From Jatrophihabitans endophyticus (lineage in GTDB: Bacteria > Actinomycetota > Actinomycetes > Mycobacteriales > Jatrophihabitantaceae): a DNA stretch of 64,000 nt. Below the pieces are notes generated by a model that ran no database searches, had not been told where the DNA came from, and saw only the letters and a program-made list of their open reading frames with translations. The stretch spans positions 62,001 to 126,000 of the forward strand of contig NZ_FQVU01000003.1 in NCBI RefSeq assembly GCF_900129455.1, in the 5' to 3' direction. A program made the position numbers and the translations under genes. Shown here piece after piece: positions 55,970 to 64,000 of this stretch (position 1 is its first letter; every line of letters begins with the position of its first letter).

Positions 55970-57102
55970 CGGCGCCCGGCGCGCGGCTGGGCGCGGCCTG
56001 GACCCGCTCGATGCGTCGGCTGCGGCCGTCGTGGGTCACCGACGACGTGCTCTTCGGGCTGCGGTGGGGGCTCGTCGGGGTATGGGTCTTCGCCCTGGCC
56101 TGGCAGATCTTCGTGCTCGACGGCGTCCCCTGGCTGCGCTCGGACCTGCTGCTGTGGATCGCCGCGCTGCTGCTGGCGTGCAGCATCGGCCGTCGCTCGG
56201 TGTTCACCGTCCTCATCGACTTCCTGCCCTTCGCCGCGGTGCTCGTCGCCTACGACTACCTGCGCGGCTTCGCCGACACGATGGGCATGCCGACCTGGTG
56301 GCACCCGCAGCTCGAGGTCGACCGGTTCCTGTTCGCCGGGCACGAGCCGACCGTCTGGCTGCAGGAGCACCTGAAGTACCCGCAGCCGCGGTGGTGGGAC
56401 GTCCTCGTCTCGCTGTGCTACTTCTCGTTCTTCTTCCTGCCCTACGTCACCGCCGGCGTGCTCTGGCTGCGCAGCCGGGCCGGCTTCTACCGGTGGTCGC
56501 TGCGCTTCGTGGCGACGTCGTTCGTGGGCTTTGCGTTGTTCGCGCTCGTCCCCGCCGCGCCCCCGTGGGCGGCCGCGAACTGCAGCGCCGCCGAGGTGGC
56601 CGGTCATCCGTCGGCGCCGGACTGCATGCACCACGGCAAGTCCTACGACGGCGGCCTGCTCGGCGCCTTCACCACGCACCGCTTCGGTGCCGGCGAGTAC
56701 GTCGAGCGCCTCTCCGGACGCGGCTTCGCCGAACTGCATCTGAATCTCGCCGCGAACGTCGTCCGGGTGGGGCAGACGAGCGTGGACGAGGTCGCGGCCG
56801 TGCCGTCGCTGCACCTCGGCGGCACCATGCTGTTCGTCCTGTTCCTGTGGCCCCGCGTGCGGCGGTGGTGGCGCCCGCTGCTGGTCGCGTACCCGCTGCT
56901 GATGACCTTCTCGTTGGTGTACTCGGCCGAGCACTACGTGTCGGACTGCCTGGCCGGGGCGCTCGTGGCCGTCGGTGTCCACCTCGCCGCGAACCGGATC
57001 GAGCGGTGGCGAGCCGGCCGCCGGGACGTCGATACGCTGGAGGGATGCCAGCCCTCGACCTCGCCAGCGCCGTCAAGAGAAACGACGCCGTCGTCAACCT
57101 GA
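55966..57102 (+). CDS. PAP2_3 (Aur1-like) membrane phosphatase/phosphotransferase
   Basis: The 378-residue protein has about six transmembrane helices. It carries PAP2 motifs [13 protein letters not shown] and [18 protein letters not shown] holding the catalytic histidines. The PAP2_3 subtype includes inositolphosphotransferases such as Aur1, so a lipid-inositol or lipid-phosphate reaction is plausible. Its last 58 bases overlap glyS in another frame, and the glyS promoter lies inside its coding region. Confidence 0.82.
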   Translation: MTAPGARLGAAWTRSMRRLRPSWVTDDVLFGLRWGLVGVWVFALAWQIFVLDGVPWLRSDLLLWIAALLLACSIGRRSVFTVLIDFLPFAAVLVAYDYLRGFADTMGMPTWWHPQLEVDRFLFAGHEPTVWLQEHLKYPQPRWWDVLVSLCYFSFFFLPYVTAGVLWLRSRAGFYRWSLRFVATSFVGFALFALVPAAPPWAAANCSAAEVAGHPSAPDCMHHGKSYDGGLLGAFTTHRFGAGEYVERLSGRGFAELHLNLAANVVRVGQTSVDEVAAVPSLHLGGTMLFVLFLWPRVRRWWRPLLVAYPLLMTFSLVYSAEHYVSDCLAGALVAVGVHLAANRIERWRAGRRDVDTLEGCQPSTSPAPSRETTPSST

Positions 57103-58448
57103 GCAAGCGACGCGGCTTCGTCTTCCCCTCCAGCGAGATCTACGGCGGCACCCGCTCGGCGTGGGACTACGGCCCCCTCGGTGTCGAGCTCAAGGAGAAC
57201 GTTCGCCGGCAGTGGTGGAAGGCGGTCGTCCAGGGTCGCGACGACGTCGTGGGTCTGGACTCGGCGGTCATCCTGTCGACCGACGTGTGGCGCGCGTCGG
57301 GCCACCTCGACGTGTTCACCGATCCGCTGATCGAGTGCCTGAACTGTCACAAGCGGCACCGCGCCGACCAGCTCGAGGAGGCCTACGAGGGCAAGCACGG
57401 CCGGGCGCCGGAGAACGGCCTGGCCGACATCCCATGCCCGGACTGCGGCACCCGCGGCCGGTGGACCGAGCCGCGCGACTTCAACATGATGCTGAAGACG
57501 TTCCTCGGACCCGTTGAGTCGGACGAGAACGTGCACTATCTGCGGCCGGAGACCGCGCAGGGCATCTTCGTGAACTTCCTCAACGTCCTCAACACCTCGC
57601 GACGCAAGCCGCCGTTCGGCATCGCGCAGACGGGCAAGAGCTTCCGCAACGAGATCACGCCGGGCAACTTCATCTTCCGCACCCGCGAGTTCGAGCAGAT
57701 GGAGATGGAGTTCTTCGTCCAGCCCGGCACGGACGACGAGTGGCACGAGTACTGGCTGGAGCAGCGCTGGGACTGGTACGTGGGCCTCGGCATCGACCCC
57801 GCGAACCTGCGCCGCTTCGAGCACCCGCAGGAGAAGCTCAGCCACTACTCAAAGCGGACGGTCGACATCGAGTACGCGTTCGGGTTCGGCGGCTCGCAGT
57901 TCGCCGAGCTCGAGGGCATCGCGAACCGCACCGACTTCGACCTCGCGACGCACTCGAAGCACTCCGGCACCGATCTGAGCTACTTCGACCAGGCCGCCAA
58001 CGAGCGATGGACGCCCTACGTCATCGAGCCCGCCGCCGGGCTGACTCGCGCCGTCCTCGCGTTCCTGCTCGACGCATACCACGAGGACGAGGCCCCCAAC
58101 GCCAAGGGCGTCATGGAGAAGCGCACCGTGCTGAAGCTCGACCGCCGGCTGGCGCCGTTCAAGGCCGCCGTGCTGCCGCTCTCGCGCAACACCGACCTCT
58201 CGCCCAAGGCGCGCGAGCTCGCGGCCACGCTTCGGCGGAACTGGAACGTCGACTTCGACGATGCCCAGGCGATCGGGCGTCGCTACCGCCGCCACGACGA
58301 GATCGGAACGCCGTTCTGCGTCACCGTCGACTTCGACACCCTCGACGACGACGCGGTGACCGTGCGCGAGCGCGACTCGATGACCCAGGAGCGGATCTCG
58401 CTGGACCGGGTCGAGGGCTATCTGGCGGGGCAGCTGCTCGGGTGCTGA
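57045..58448 (+). CDS. glyS: Glycyl-tRNA synthetase (single-chain type)
   Basis: The 467-residue class II enzyme has the N-terminal [15 protein letters not shown], motif 2 element [19 protein letters not shown] and the motif 3 segment. It charges glycine tRNA. TACGCT (57033-57038) lies 6 bases before the ATG, giving a leaderless start inside the PAP2 gene. Confidence 0.96.
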   Translation: MPALDLASAVKRNDAVVNLSKRRGFVFPSSEIYGGTRSAWDYGPLGVELKENVRRQWWKAVVQGRDDVVGLDSAVILSTDVWRASGHLDVFTDPLIECLNCHKRHRADQLEEAYEGKHGRAPENGLADIPCPDCGTRGRWTEPRDFNMMLKTFLGPVESDENVHYLRPETAQGIFVNFLNVLNTSRRKPPFGIAQTGKSFRNEITPGNFIFRTREFEQMEMEFFVQPGTDDEWHEYWLEQRWDWYVGLGIDPANLRRFEHPQEKLSHYSKRTVDIEYAFGFGGSQFAELEGIANRTDFDLATHSKHSGTDLSYFDQAANERWTPYVIEPAAGLTRAVLAFLLDAYHEDEAPNAKGVMEKRTVLKLDRRLAPFKAAVLPLSRNTDLSPKARELAATLRRNWNVDFDDAQAIGRRYRRHDEIGTPFCVTVDFDTLDDDAVTVRERDSMTQERISLDRVEGYLAGQLLGC

Positions 58449-58467
58449 CGATGTGTACGCTTGGTGT

Positions 58468-58689
58468 ATGACGCGCACCAACATCGAACTCGACGACCGC
58501 TTGGTGCAGAACGTCATGCGCCGCTACGGCGTGAAGACCAAGCGCGAAGCAGTCGACGTCGCCTTGCGGCGCGCGTCAATCGAGCCCATGACCGTCGAAG
58601 AGATGCTGGCGATGCAGGGCACTGGTTGGGGCGACGGCGAGCTCGAGCTGGAGGACGTGCGCCCGGGCTACGTGCCCTGGGACGACTGA
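58468..58689 (+). CDS. VapB-type antitoxin
   Basis: The 73-residue protein has a ribbon-helix-helix start (TRTNIELDDRLVQNVMRRYG, then TKREAVDVALRR). An acidic tail with a final WGDGELELEDVRPGYVPWDD likely neutralises the toxin. TACGCT lies 6 bases before the ATG. The stop overlaps the vapC start by one base. Confidence 0.9.
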   Translation: MTRTNIELDDRLVQNVMRRYGVKTKREAVDVALRRASIEPMTVEEMLAMQGTGWGDGELELEDVRPGYVPWDD

Positions 58690-59084
58690 TGCTCCTGATC
58701 GATTCGTCAGCGTGGATCGAGTACTTGCGTCGGGACGACACCTCGGCCAGTGAGGCGGTGCGGGCTGCCATCCGAGATCAGCAGGCCGCAGTGACCGACG
58801 TGGTCCTGCTGGAAGTGCTCGGCGGCACTACGAGTTCGGCACGGCTCGAACGCTGGCAGCGGCTGATGGCGGGATGTGCCTATCTCGAGCAGCGCCCGCG
58901 CGAGGATGTCGAGACCGCGGCCGACTTGTATCGGCGTTGTCGTAGTCGTGGGAAGACGCCGAGGGCACTCAACAATTGCCTGCTTGCAGCGGTAGCGATA
59001 CGGGTGAATCTGCCGGTGCTGCACCGCGACCGAGACTTCGACGTGTTGGCCCGGCACACACCTCTGCAGGTGGTGGCGGCATGA
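58689..59084 (+). CDS. VapC-type PIN ribonuclease toxin
   Basis: The 131-residue PIN protein has LLIDSSAWIEYLR, the glutamate in VVLLEVLGG and the C-terminal acid in HRDRDFDVLA. The coding DNA is noticeably less GC-rich (tatcggcgttgtcgtag-type runs) than the neighbours. The pair sits between glyS and dusB, and its end overlaps dusB, indicating insertion into a core operon. Confidence 0.9.
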   Translation: MLLIDSSAWIEYLRRDDTSASEAVRAAIRDQQAAVTDVVLLEVLGGTTSSARLERWQRLMAGCAYLEQRPREDVETAADLYRRCRSRGKTPRALNNCLLAAVAIRVNLPVLHRDRDFDVLARHTPLQVVAA

Positions 59085-60223
59085 CCGTGCTGGCCGCCGC
59101 GCCGTTGCGCTACTCCGAGCGGGTGGCGGCGGCCGTTCCCGTCGTCCTCGCCCCGATGGCGGGCATCACCAACACTGCCTTCCGGCGGTTGTGCCGCGAG
59201 CAGATGGGCGACACCCCCGGCCTGTTCGTCAGCGAGATGATCACGACGCGCGCGCTGGTGGAGCGCAATCCCAAGACGCTGCAGCTGATCGAGTTCCGGC
59301 CCGACGAGAGCCCGCGCTCCATGCAGCTCTACGGCGTCGACCCGGCCGTGGTCGGCGCGGCGGTGCGGATGATCGTCGACGAGGACCTCGCCGACCACGT
59401 CGACCTCAACTTCGGCTGCCCGGTCCCGAAGGTCACGCGCAAGGGCGGGGGAGCGGCCCTGCCGTGGCGCATCGGGCTCTTCGACGACATCGTGCGTGCC
59501 GCCGTCCGTGAGGCGCGCGGCCTGCCCGTCACCGTCAAGATGCGGGTGGGCATCGACGCCGAGCACCATACGTTCCGCGAGGCAGGGCTCCGCGCGCAGG
59601 ACGCCGGGGTCCGCCACGTCGCCCTGCACGGGCGTACCGCGTTGGAGTACTACGGCGGTCACGCCGACTGGGACCGCATCGCCGAGCTCGTCGAGCTGCT
59701 CGACATCCCGGTGCTGGGCAACGGCGACGTCTGGGAGGCCGACGACGCCGTCCGCATGGTGGCCGAGACCGGCTGCGCGGGCGTGGTCGTCGGGCGCGGC
59801 TGCCTCGGCCGGCCGTGGCTGTTCGCCGACCTCGCCGCCGCCTTCGCCGGTCGCGCCGAGCGGGTACGGCCCGGGCTGCGGCTCGTCGCCGCGACCATGC
59901 GCCGCCACGCCGGGCTGCTGGCGGACTGGCAGGGCGAGCAGCGGGGCGTGACCGAGTTCCGCAAGCACGTGGCCTGGTACCTCAAGGGCTTCGCCGTGGG
60001 CGGCGAGCTGCGGCGATCGCTCGCGATGACCTCGACGCTGGCCGAGCTCGACGACGAGCTCGCCCGCCTCGACCTCGACCAGCCCTTCCCCGAGGTCGTG
60101 CTCGGCCAGCCGCGCGGGCGCACGACGGCGGGCCGCTCGGTCTCGTTGCCCGAGGGCTGGCTGGCGACCCGGGACTCCCGGGCGGTGCCGGCGGGCGCGG
60201 AGGTCGAAGGCAGCGGCGGCTGA
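59081..60223 (+). CDS. dusB: tRNA-dihydrouridine synthase DusB
   Basis: The 380-residue flavoenzyme has VVLAPMAGITNTAFRRLC, NFGCPVPKVTRKGGGA with the catalytic cysteine, and GNGDVWEADDA. It reduces uridines in tRNA. ATG 59081 overlaps the vapC stop (ATGA). The C-terminal extension carries the usual helical domain. Confidence 0.95.
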   Translation: MTVLAAAPLRYSERVAAAVPVVLAPMAGITNTAFRRLCREQMGDTPGLFVSEMITTRALVERNPKTLQLIEFRPDESPRSMQLYGVDPAVVGAAVRMIVDEDLADHVDLNFGCPVPKVTRKGGGAALPWRIGLFDDIVRAAVREARGLPVTVKMRVGIDAEHHTFREAGLRAQDAGVRHVALHGRTALEYYGGHADWDRIAELVELLDIPVLGNGDVWEADDAVRMVAETGCAGVVVGRGCLGRPWLFADLAAAFAGRAERVRPGLRLVAATMRRHAGLLADWQGEQRGVTEFRKHVAWYLKGFAVGGELRRSLAMTSTLAELDDELARLDLDQPFPEVVLGQPRGRTTAGRSVSLPEGWLATRDSRAVPAGAEVEGSGG

Positions 60224-60242
60224 CCGGCCGGCCCCGGCGCGA

Positions 60243-61202
60243 TCAGCTCGGGGCCGGGTCGGCGGCGTGTCGGCGGGCGAGGTCGGCCGCCAGCTCGGCG
60301 ACCCGCCGGCGTGCCTCGGGCGGGTCCAGAACCTCGACGTGGTCGCCGAACTGCAGCAGCTGACGCACACCCTCGACGCTCTCGTACGCGACGGTCACCA
60401 GCTGTCGGTCGTCCTCGACCCGCCCCTCGTCGACCAGCCGCGAGCCGAGGACCCGGCGGGCCAGGTCGAGGCGGTCGGCGCGCAGCCACGCGCGCACGCG
60501 GACGTTCCCGCGATCGTCGGACCGCGCGCGTAGGGCCTCCCAGACGCTCGCGAGGGTCTGCCCCGCGCGCGGACGCGACGGCTCGCTCGTCAGCTCGTAG
60601 GACGTCAGCCGGGCGAGTGCGAACAGGCGCGGGGCGCCGGCGACGTCGGCCACCAGGTACCAGCGTCCCGCCTTGGCGGCGAGCCCGTAGGGGTCGACGA
60701 GCTCGCGGGTCGGCGCGGGCTCGCCGCTGCGGCGGTAGGCGATCCGCAGCCGGCGACCGAGCCGCAACGCCTCGGCGAGGTCGGCGGCGTCGGTGGCGCC
60801 GCGTGGCTGCGTCCACCCGGCGTTGTCGACGACGACGAGATCGGCCAGCGAGGCCCCCGGCCCCGGTGGGGCCCCGCGCGCGGCGAGCTTGCGCCCGGCC
60901 TGCTCCGCGGCGGCGTGCAGGCCGAGCTGGGCCAGCCGGTCGCGGTCGAGGCCGGTGAGGCGCAGCGCCTCGATCTCGCCGGGATCGAGGTGGGCGGCGT
61001 TGAGGCGGGCGCCGGCGAGCAGGACGATGCCGCCGTGCCGCCCCCGTTCGGCGTACACCGGGACGCCGGCGGCGGCGAGCGACGCCACGTCGCGCAGCAC
61101 GGTCCGGCGCGAGACCTCGAGCCGCCGCGCCAGCTCGGCCGTCGTCGTGCGCTGGTGGGTCTGCAGCAGCAACAACAGGGACAGCAACCGGGACGACTTC
61201 AC
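60243..61202 (-). CDS. WYL-domain transcriptional regulator (YafY-like)
   Basis: The 319-residue regulator has an N-terminal HTH (RRLEVSRRTVLRDVASLAA). A central WYL domain follows (KAGRWYLVADVAG), then a WCX-like end. GTG 61202 gives a CAGGAT box 6 bases upstream and the usual family start KSSRLLSLLLLL; the longer frame to 61304 lacks support. It is divergent from a VOC gene, a common arrangement where the regulator controls its neighbour. WYL proteins can respond to DNA damage or metabolites. Confidence 0.87.
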   Translation of the reverse strand: MKSSRLLSLLLLLQTHQRTTTAELARRLEVSRRTVLRDVASLAAAGVPVYAERGRHGGIVLLAGARLNAAHLDPGEIEALRLTGLDRDRLAQLGLHAAAEQAGRKLAARGAPPGPGASLADLVVVDNAGWTQPRGATDAADLAEALRLGRRLRIAYRRSGEPAPTRELVDPYGLAAKAGRWYLVADVAGAPRLFALARLTSYELTSEPSRPRAGQTLASVWEALRARSDDRGNVRVRAWLRADRLDLARRVLGSRLVDEGRVEDDRQLVTVAYESVEGVRQLLQFGDHVEVLDPPEARRRVAELAADLARRHAADPAPS

Positions 61203-61294
61203 GCCACGATCCTGCGCGAAAAGGTGACGGAAGCTGTCGTGATTCCGCGGTGTCGTGGACCGGTCAGCGCACCTCGACCCCCAGGAGACCGATC

Positions 61295-61660
61295 GTGCCC
61301 GCACCCAACCTGTTCCTCGTGTACGTGCAGGACGCCCGGGCGGCGACCGCGTTCTACGGCGAGCTGTTCGGCATCGCCCCGACGTTCACCAGCCCCCGCT
61401 ACGTCGCCTTCGAGGTCGCGCCGGGGGTGCTGTTCGCGGTGTGGACGGGCCACCGCGAGCACGCCACCCCGGCGACGCCACGGACGAGCGAGGTCGGCCT
61501 GATGGTCACCGGGGGCGCTGCCGAGGTCGACGCGATCCACGACCGGTGGGTGGCCACCGGCGTGACGGTCATCGAGGAGCCGCACGACGACGTGTTCGGT
61601 CGGACGTTCGTGATCGCCGACCCCGACGGCAACCTGGTGCGCGTGTCGCCCGTGGACTGA
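61295..61660 (+). CDS. VOC (glyoxalase/dioxygenase-like) family protein
   Basis: The 121-residue protein has the VOC halves VPAPNLFLVYVQDARAATAF and VFGRTFVIADPDGNLVRVSP. AGGAG lies 7 bases before GTG 61295. It is divergent from the WYL regulator, which probably controls it. Activity unknown; related proteins are antibiotic-resistance or glyoxalase-like. Confidence 0.85.
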   Translation: MPAPNLFLVYVQDARAATAFYGELFGIAPTFTSPRYVAFEVAPGVLFAVWTGHREHATPATPRTSEVGLMVTGGAAEVDAIHDRWVATGVTVIEEPHDDVFGRTFVIADPDGNLVRVSPVD

Positions 61661-61674
61661 CCCGGCCCGTGCGC

Positions 61675-62115
61675 TCAGGACGGGTCGGCCGCGGTCTCCC
61701 GCTCGTCGTCGGAGTCGGAGCTGTCGTCGTCGCCGCGGTCGGACTCGGCCGCGCCCGAGTCGGCGCCGCCGTCCTCGTCCGCCTCGGCTGCGACGTCCTC
61801 CGGATTCGGGATCTCGCTCTCGCCGGTGACCGCCGTGCCGGTGTAGAGGCCGTCGTCGGGGTCGAAGTCGATCGTGGACCGGTCGACGAGCACGGAGTCG
61901 TCCTCGTCCTCGTAGCCGGTCTTCGACGACTCGCCTTCGGCCCCGTCGCGGTCGCCGCCGTCCTCGTCCGCACCTCGCGATGCGTCCTCGTCGGACGCAT
62001 CGTTGCCCGACGCGGTCTCGTTCGGCGCGGTCTCGTTCGACTCGCTCTCGGCCGAGCCCTCGGCCGGTCGGCCGGGGCCCGGGCGGGGGCGGTCGTCGTC
62101 AGGCTCGGAATCCAC
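61675..62115 (-). CDS. Acidic low-complexity protein of unknown function
   Basis: The 146-residue protein is rich in Asp, Glu and Ser, with no membrane helix or signal peptide. One ordered-looking segment (SVLVDRSTIDFDPDDGLYTG followed by AVTGESEI) recalls small conserved actinobacterial proteins. The rest is probably disordered. It lies 31 bases after the desaturase gene on the same strand and may share its transcript. Confidence 0.6.
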   Translation of the reverse strand: MDSEPDDDRPRPGPGRPAEGSAESESNETAPNETASGNDASDEDASRGADEDGGDRDGAEGESSKTGYEDEDDSVLVDRSTIDFDPDDGLYTGTAVTGESEIPNPEDVAAEADEDGGADSGAAESDRGDDDSSDSDDERETAADPS

Positions 62116-62146
62116 GGTGATCTCCGTCCGTCTCGAACGCGGGTGG

Positions 62147-63367
62147 TTACGGGAACGCGGGAACGCGGTCCTCGAGAGCCTGCTTGTCGGCCTTCTCCTG
62201 CGCCGACATCTCGTAGGGGCCGGGCTTGGGCCGGGGGCCGCCGCCGGGGAAGGCCAGCCGCAGGATGGTGCGCTGCACCGTGCCCCACTGCTTGCGCAGC
62301 GGCCCGGTGTTGTACGGCAGGCCGTAGCGCTCGCAGATCTCGCGCACCCGCGGTGCGATCTGCTGGTAGCGCGAGCTCGGCATGTCCGGGAAGAGATGGT
62401 GCTCGACCTGGTAGGAGAGGTTGCCGCTCATGATGTGGAACAGCGGGCCGCCGTCGATGTTGGCGGCGCCGATCATCTGCCGGACGTACCACCCGCCCCG
62501 GGTCTCGTTCGCGACCTCCTCCTCGGTGAACATGAAGGTCTGGTCGGGGAAGTGGCCGCAGAAGATGATGACGTTCGACCACACGTTGCGCACGACGTTG
62601 GCGACGGCGTCGGCGACGAGCGTCGCCTTGAACGCGCCGCGCGCGGCGGCCTCGGCGTCCCCGCCCGACGAGAGCGCGACGGCGGCGTTCGCGCCGGCAC
62701 TGATGCCGGGGTAGGCGATGTAGTCCTTGAGGATCTGACGACGCGCCTTGACGCCGATGGCCTTGAGCTCCTGCCAGACCTGCTTGCGGGACTTCTGCCC
62801 GCTCTTGATCTGTTCGAAGTCGAGGTCGTGCAGCGCGACCCCCCACTCGAAGAGCGCCATCAGGATCACGTTGCCGATGGGCTGGAAGAGGTAGCCCGGC
62901 TTCCACGGCTGGCGCGGGTCGACCCGGAAGATCTCGTACCCGACGTCCTTGTCCTTGCCGATGACGTTCGTATAGGTGTGGTGGACGTAGTTGTGCGAGT
63001 GCTTCCACGCGGCCGCGGGGGAGGCGGTGTCCCAGTCCCACGTCGAGGAGTGGATGTTCGGGTCGTTCATCCAGTCCCACTGGCCGTGCATGACGTTGTG
63101 GCCGATCTCCATGTTCTCGAGGATCTTGGCCACCGACAGCGCCGCCGTGCCCGCGACCCAGGCGGGCTTGAAGCGCGAGAAGAGCAGCAGGCCGCGCGAC
63201 GCCGCGACGAGCCGGCGTTGCAGCTTGATCATGTTGCGGATGTAGCCGGCGTCGACGTCGCCGAGCTCGGCGAACACCTCGTCGTGGAGGGCGTCGAGCT
63301 CCTTGCCCAGGCTCTCCAGCTGCTCCTCGGACAATGTGTACAGCGGGTTGTTCTCGTCGTAGGGCAT
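62147..63367 (-). CDS. Acyl-CoA desaturase, DesA3-like
   Basis: The 406-residue membrane desaturase has three histidine boxes: HNVMH, HNYVHH and QVEHH. These bind the di-iron centre. It introduces a double bond into fatty acyl-CoA (Delta-9 in DesA3). ATG 63367 starts MPYDENNPLY; an upstream start at 63379 adds four residues. The ferredoxin-reductase gene precedes it, as Rv3230c-Rv3229c in mycobacteria. Confidence 0.92.
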   Translation of the reverse strand: MPYDENNPLYTLSEEQLESLGKELDALHDEVFAELGDVDAGYIRNMIKLQRRLVAASRGLLLFSRFKPAWVAGTAALSVAKILENMEIGHNVMHGQWDWMNDPNIHSSTWDWDTASPAAAWKHSHNYVHHTYTNVIGKDKDVGYEIFRVDPRQPWKPGYLFQPIGNVILMALFEWGVALHDLDFEQIKSGQKSRKQVWQELKAIGVKARRQILKDYIAYPGISAGANAAVALSSGGDAEAAARGAFKATLVADAVANVVRNVWSNVIIFCGHFPDQTFMFTEEEVANETRGGWYVRQMIGAANIDGGPLFHIMSGNLSYQVEHHLFPDMPSSRYQQIAPRVREICERYGLPYNTGPLRKQWGTVQRTILRLAFPGGGPRPKPGPYEMSAQEKADKQALEDRVPAFP

Positions 63368-63398
63368 GGAACTCCTCATCCGTTCGGGTGGTGCGTGC

Positions 63399-64000
63399 TC
63401 ACAGGTCGATCTCGACGTGCCCCTCGGGGGCGTTGATGCAGACTCGGATCATCTGGCCGTTCGCGTTCTCGACGTTGCCGGTGCGGATGTCGCGCACGGC
63501 GCCGTCCTGCAGCCGGCCGACGCAGGTGTGGCAGATGCCCATGCGACAGCCGAAGGCGAGGTCGACGCCGGCCTCCTCGCCGCCGACGAGGATGGAGACG
63601 CCGGGGCCGCACTCGCCCTGGGCGTCCGACACGCGGTAGTGGACGGTGCCGCCGGAGCCGTCGCCGCCCCCGTTGCCGATGACGGGCTGGAAGCGTTCGG
63701 TATGCAGGCGGTCGACGACGTCCTCGGCCTCGAAGCGCTCCTCGACGGCGTCGATCAGCTCGCGCGGGCCGGACAGGAAGGTGTGGCGCTCGCGCCAGTC
63801 GGGGCAGTGCCGGTCGAGGTCGTCGGCACCGAGGCGGTCCTCGTGCTCGGTGTGGACCTCGATGAGCCGGTACCCTTCGCGGCGGTCGGCGAGGTCGCGC
63901 AGCATCGTGCCGAAGATCATCTCGTCCTTGGTGCGGCTGCTGTGCACGTGGACGACCTCGCCCTCGCGCCCCATGCGGTCGCGCCGGTCGAGCTCGCGCA
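63399..64000 (-). CDS. Ferredoxin reductase with 2Fe-2S domain, N-terminus outside window
   Basis: The frame is open to the window end. Visible are the C-terminal NAD-binding part (VVHVHSSRTKDEMIFG, TFLSGPRELIDAVEER) and a plant-type 2Fe-2S domain with CRMGICHTC and a later cysteine. It is the probable electron donor of the downstream desaturase, matching Rv3230c. The FAD-binding N-terminus lies beyond 64000. Confidence 0.92.
   Translation of the reverse strand, partial: RELDRRDRMGREGEVVHVHSSRTKDEMIFGTMLRDLADRREGYRLIEVHTEHEDRLGADDLDRHCPDWRERHTFLSGPRELIDAVEERFEAEDVVDRLHTERFQPVIGNGGGDGSGGTVHYRVSDAQGECGPGVSILVGGEEAGVDLAFGCRMGICHTCVGRLQDGAVRDIRTGNVENANGQMIRVCINAPEGHVEIDL

Overview
The window is a high-GC actinobacterial chromosome segment (Actinomycetota). 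Three things point there. First, much of the gene order matches a conserved actinobacterial core block: nadD-rsfS-gpgP, leuS-degV-comEA-comEC-holA-rpsT, lepA, hemW, hrcA-dnaJ-rsmE, phoH-ybeY-CBS protein-deaminase-like protein-era, recO-uppS and glyS-dusB. Much of this matches the order around Rv2421c-Rv2357c in Mycobacterium. Second, it carries typical actinobacterial families: an ANTAR regulator, a DUF222/HNH nuclease, a DesA3-type desaturase with its reductase, a GpgP-like phosphatase and WXG/YbaB-type proteins. Third, many genes start directly 6-7 bases after a TANNNT -10 box, meaning leaderless mRNAs. I cannot name the genus. No tRNA, rRNA, CRISPR array, insertion sequence or prophage was seen.

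Layout. 1-5.9 kb: the 3' part of a giant secreted Ig-repeat protein, a 51-residue membrane peptide and a GAF-ANTAR regulator. 5.9-11.4 kb (minus strand): a small DUF4232-like protein, a 1179-residue SNF2-like helicase of the kind usually found on mobile elements, and a cytochrome P450. 11.5-15.2 kb: a gltD gene without gltB beside it, an iron-regulated siderophore-interacting reductase, and an HNH nuclease of the 13E12 type. 15.4-20.3 kb: nadD-rsfS-gpgP and a large ATPase-TPR-BTAD regulator. 20.6-29.4 kb: leuS with a probable leucine-codon attenuator, degV, the competence genes comEA and comEC, and holA. 29.4-35.8 kb: rpsT, a PRPP synthetase, an NAD(P)-binding protein under a palindromic operator, lepA and two membrane proteins. 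35.9-40 kb (minus strand): a three-gene type VII-secretion-like module (YbaB, WXG-like, EspC-like), then oxidoreductase, DUF6295 and dienelactone hydrolase genes.

40-54 kb: hemW, hrcA-CIRCE-dnaJ-rsmE, a quinone oxidoreductase flanked by related palindromic repeats, HIT, phoH-ybeY-CBS-deaminase-like, era, an MFS gene and recO. 54-64 kb: a 20-bp tandem repeat array with a palindrome, a secreted M15-like protein, uppS with a PAP2_3 membrane enzyme, glyS, an inserted vapBC pair, dusB, a WYL regulator with a VOC protein, an acidic protein, and the desaturase/ferredoxin-reductase operon that runs off the window end.

Most of the window is housekeeping: translation (leuS, glyS, lepA, era, rsmE, ybeY, rsfS, rpsT, dusB), heat-shock control (HrcA/CIRCE/DnaJ), DNA uptake and repair (comEA, comEC, recO, holA) and envelope lipid synthesis (uppS, PAP2_3). 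The points most worth a second look are the leuS attenuator, the stand-alone mobile-type helicase, the WXG/YbaB module, the palindromic and tandem repeats at gene junctions, and the 232-bp comEC/holA overlap.
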